Shown here piece by piece: positions 62,408-64,000 of a stretch of 64,000 nucleotides of DNA; position 1 is the stretch's first letter; every line of letters begins with the position of its first letter. Origin of the DNA: Paludicola sp. MB14-C6 (GTDB taxonomy: Bacteria; Bacillota; Clostridia; Oscillospirales; Ruminococcaceae); assembly GCF_030908625.1 (NCBI RefSeq), contig NZ_CP133133.1, forward strand, positions 124,001 through 188,000, in the 5' to 3' direction. The translations under genes and the position numbers were made by a program. The notes under the pieces were generated by a model. That model saw only the letters and a program-made list of their open reading frames with translations. It did no database searches and was not told the DNA's origin.

Positions 62408-63880
62408 TTACCTCCAATATAGTTTTGTTAATGTATAGAGCTTTTGGGTTAGTTCTTGCGTTAATTGATCCTTTTTCATTCTCCAACGCCAGTTTCCTTG
62501 TGCGGTTGATGGTATATTCATTCTGGCTTCTGTAGGAAGTTTTAATAAGTCCTGCATAGTTGTAATAGCCATGTCGCACACACTTGCCCATGCGAGCCTT
62601 ATAAGTCCATAAATGCAATCATCTTTATTGTCTACATTTAAGTAATCCATAACATATTTCAAATCTGCTTCGTTTAAAGAATCAAGCCAGCCTTTAATGG
62701 TGTCATTATCGTGTGTACCTGTATAGCAAACAGTATTTCTCTTAAAGTTATGAGGTAAAAATGTACTGTCTTCTCCGGAGTTAAATCCAAATTGTAAAAC
62801 TTTCATACCCGGATAGCCTGTTGCATTTAATAGAGTTTTAACCGGTTCAGTAAAATGGCCTAAGTCTTCTGCAATAATATCAGGATTAGAGAGCTTAGCT
62901 TTTATTGTGTTGAAAAGCTCAATATCAGGGCCCTTGCGCCAAGTACCATGCTCAGCTGTTTCGCTTTCGGCTTTAATTGCATAATAGCTTTCAAAACCTC
63001 TGAAATGATCTATTCGTACAATATCGTAAATTTTTGTAGCAGTACCAATTCGATTAACCCACCAATCATAACCTCTTTGCTTCATAACCTCCCAGTTATA
63101 AAGTGGATTACCCCAAAGTTGACCGGTTTTTGCAAAATCATCTGGAGGACATCCTGCAACTTCAATTGGTTTTAAGTCTTCGTCAAGCATAAAAAGTTCT
63201 GGATTTGCCCATACATCAGCACTATCAAGTGCTACATAAATCGGAATATCACCAATAATTTTAATACCATTTTTGTTAGCATATTGTTTTAATTTGTAAA
63301 ACTGTTTATAAAACTTGTATTGTACAAATTTCCAAAATTCGATCTCGTTTTTCAGTTGTATTTCTTTTTGATGTAAAGCTTCTTTATCTCTTTTGCGTAA
63401 AGCTTCATCCCATTCTTGCCATGATAGATTATTGTTATCAAACTTTAATGCCATATATAAAGAATAATCATAAAGCCAAAAGTAGTTATCTTGTTTAAAA
63501 GCTTCATATTGGAAATCAGCATTTTTAATGAAACGTTCAAATGCTTTTTTTAATACATTAAAACGCAGTTCGAAGATTTTTCCGTAATCGACTTTTTCTT
63601 CATCATCACCCCAATTTAGGTTATGATATTCTGAATGTTCTAGTAATTTCTCTTCATGTAAAATATCCAAATCAATGAAATAAGGATTACCCGCATAAAG
63701 TGAAAATGAGGAGTAAGGAGAATCACCGTAACTTGTTGGATTGATAGGGAGTAGCTGCCATATTTTTTGACCTGATTGTTTTAAAAAATCAACAAAATCA
63801 TACGCAGTTTTTCCCATTGTCCCAATGCCATAATTAGAAGGCAGACTGGAAATGTGCATTAAAATGCCGCTAGAACGCAT
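62408..63880 (-). CDS. malQ: 4-alpha-glucanotransferase (amylomaltase)
   Basis: 490 residues, GH77. Catalytic residues lie in VRIDHFRGFESYY (nucleophile Asp), DIIAEDLGHF (acid/base Glu) and YTGTHDNDTIKGWL (Asp). The start RSSGILMHISSLPSNYGIGTMG is typical. Rearranges maltodextrins into longer chains that glycogen phosphorylase can use. GAAAGGA lies before the ATG. Confidence 0.96.
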   Translation of the reverse strand: MRSSGILMHISSLPSNYGIGTMGKTAYDFVDFLKQSGQKIWQLLPINPTSYGDSPYSSFSLYAGNPYFIDLDILHEEKLLEHSEYHNLNWGDDEEKVDYGKIFELRFNVLKKAFERFIKNADFQYEAFKQDNYFWLYDYSLYMALKFDNNNLSWQEWDEALRKRDKEALHQKEIQLKNEIEFWKFVQYKFYKQFYKLKQYANKNGIKIIGDIPIYVALDSADVWANPELFMLDEDLKPIEVAGCPPDDFAKTGQLWGNPLYNWEVMKQRGYDWWVNRIGTATKIYDIVRIDHFRGFESYYAIKAESETAEHGTWRKGPDIELFNTIKAKLSNPDIIAEDLGHFTEPVKTLLNATGYPGMKVLQFGFNSGEDSTFLPHNFKRNTVCYTGTHDNDTIKGWLDSLNEADLKYVMDYLNVDNKDDCIYGLIRLAWASVCDMAITTMQDLLKLPTEARMNIPSTAQGNWRWRMKKDQLTQELTQKLYTLTKLYWR

Positions 63881-63901
63881 ATATTTTTTTCCTTTCGTGA
63901 T

Positions 63902-64000
63902 TTATATTTTTTTAACAGAGTTGCCTTCCAACAAAGATGCATTTAAAAGAATATGTGAAGAAGATTCTGTATTATTAATCATATTAATGATTTTTTTAAC
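63902..64000 (-). CDS. C-terminal end of a LacI-family regulator (partial)
   Basis: The frame is open to the window edge; 32 residues visible before a TAA at 63902-63904. IINMINNTESSSHILLNASLLEGNSVKKI resembles the last helix and strand of LacI/MalR-type repressors (usual form: ...ILLPAELIERxSV). Position directly upstream of malQ fits a local maltose regulator. Confidence 0.55.
   Translation of the reverse strand, partial: VKKIINMINNTESSSHILLNASLLEGNSVKKI

Noticed and set aside
1..64000. CRISPR arrays, tRNA or rRNA genes
   Set aside because: I saw no regularly spaced repeat series and no cloverleaf-type or rRNA sequence on either strand.

Overview
The window reads as chromosomal DNA of an anaerobic, low-GC Gram-positive bacterium of class Clostridia. 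The evidence is AT-rich codon use with AGGAGG-type ribosome binding sites, a split archaeal-type glutamate synthase, a type III glutamine synthetase, LL-diaminopimelate aminotransferase and a clostridial-style serine-recombinase element. TGA, TAA and TAG all act as stops in intact genes, so the standard bacterial code applies. I cannot name the genus.

Layout. (1) 1-6717: two alpha-L-rhamnosidases (GH78) interleaved with uroporphyrinogen-decarboxylase-like (URO-D) proteins, plus broken pieces of both families and a 40-bp direct repeat. (2) 6745-10604: a decayed IS91-type transposase plus tyrosine recombinase, then a badly decayed coding region and a hairpin module that recurs at 39288. (3) 10625-14778: an AraC regulator divergent from a GH31 glycosidase and another URO-D protein, bracketed by two near-identical hairpins. 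(4) 15016-21239: two small unknown ORFs, then a string of unrelated single genes (AraC/GyrI regulator, GNAT, MmcQ-like, metallophosphoesterase, methyltransferase, P-loop kinase, serine hydrolase). (5) About 21500-38750: a probable integrative mobilizable element ending in a large serine recombinase. It carries a compact operon of PLD-helicase (frameshifted), Cys-rich small protein, Nudix, MazG-like, NERD, a second helicase, a protein with a HEPN-like motif and a TIGR04076 protein, followed by AAA ATPases, a RepA-like ATPase, a repeat-rich non-coding stretch and a ribbon-helix-helix protein. (6) 38866-39460: two more frameshifted small genes. (7) 39457-54361: an intact nitrogen-assimilation hub. 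asnA-glnN runs left, and an 11-gene operon runs right: three glutamate synthase parts, ferredoxin, flavoprotein, glnA, ANTAR regulator, purF-like, dapF, nadE, dapL. Each arm has a clear sigma-A-type promoter followed by a terminator hairpin inside its leader. (8) 54489-54600: a structured RNA resembling a c-di-GMP-I riboswitch with no gene behind it. (9) 54744-64000: a maltodextrin/glycogen operon on the minus strand (LacI-like end, malQ, glgP, malE, malF, malG, lipoprotein alpha-amylase).

How it works together. The left part is a plant-glycan or plant-glycoside acquisition region (rhamnose removal, GH31, URO-D proteins of unknown substrate). The right part takes in and breaks down maltodextrins. 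The central hub captures ammonia via glutamine synthetases, asparagine synthetase and glutamate synthase; the ANTAR protein in the operon may read through the two leader terminators. Nearly all gene breakage is confined to 1-39460; the metabolic genes from 39457 rightwards are intact, which argues that the lesions are real decay of accessory DNA more than general sequence error. All functions were read from sequence motifs only; no database search was run.
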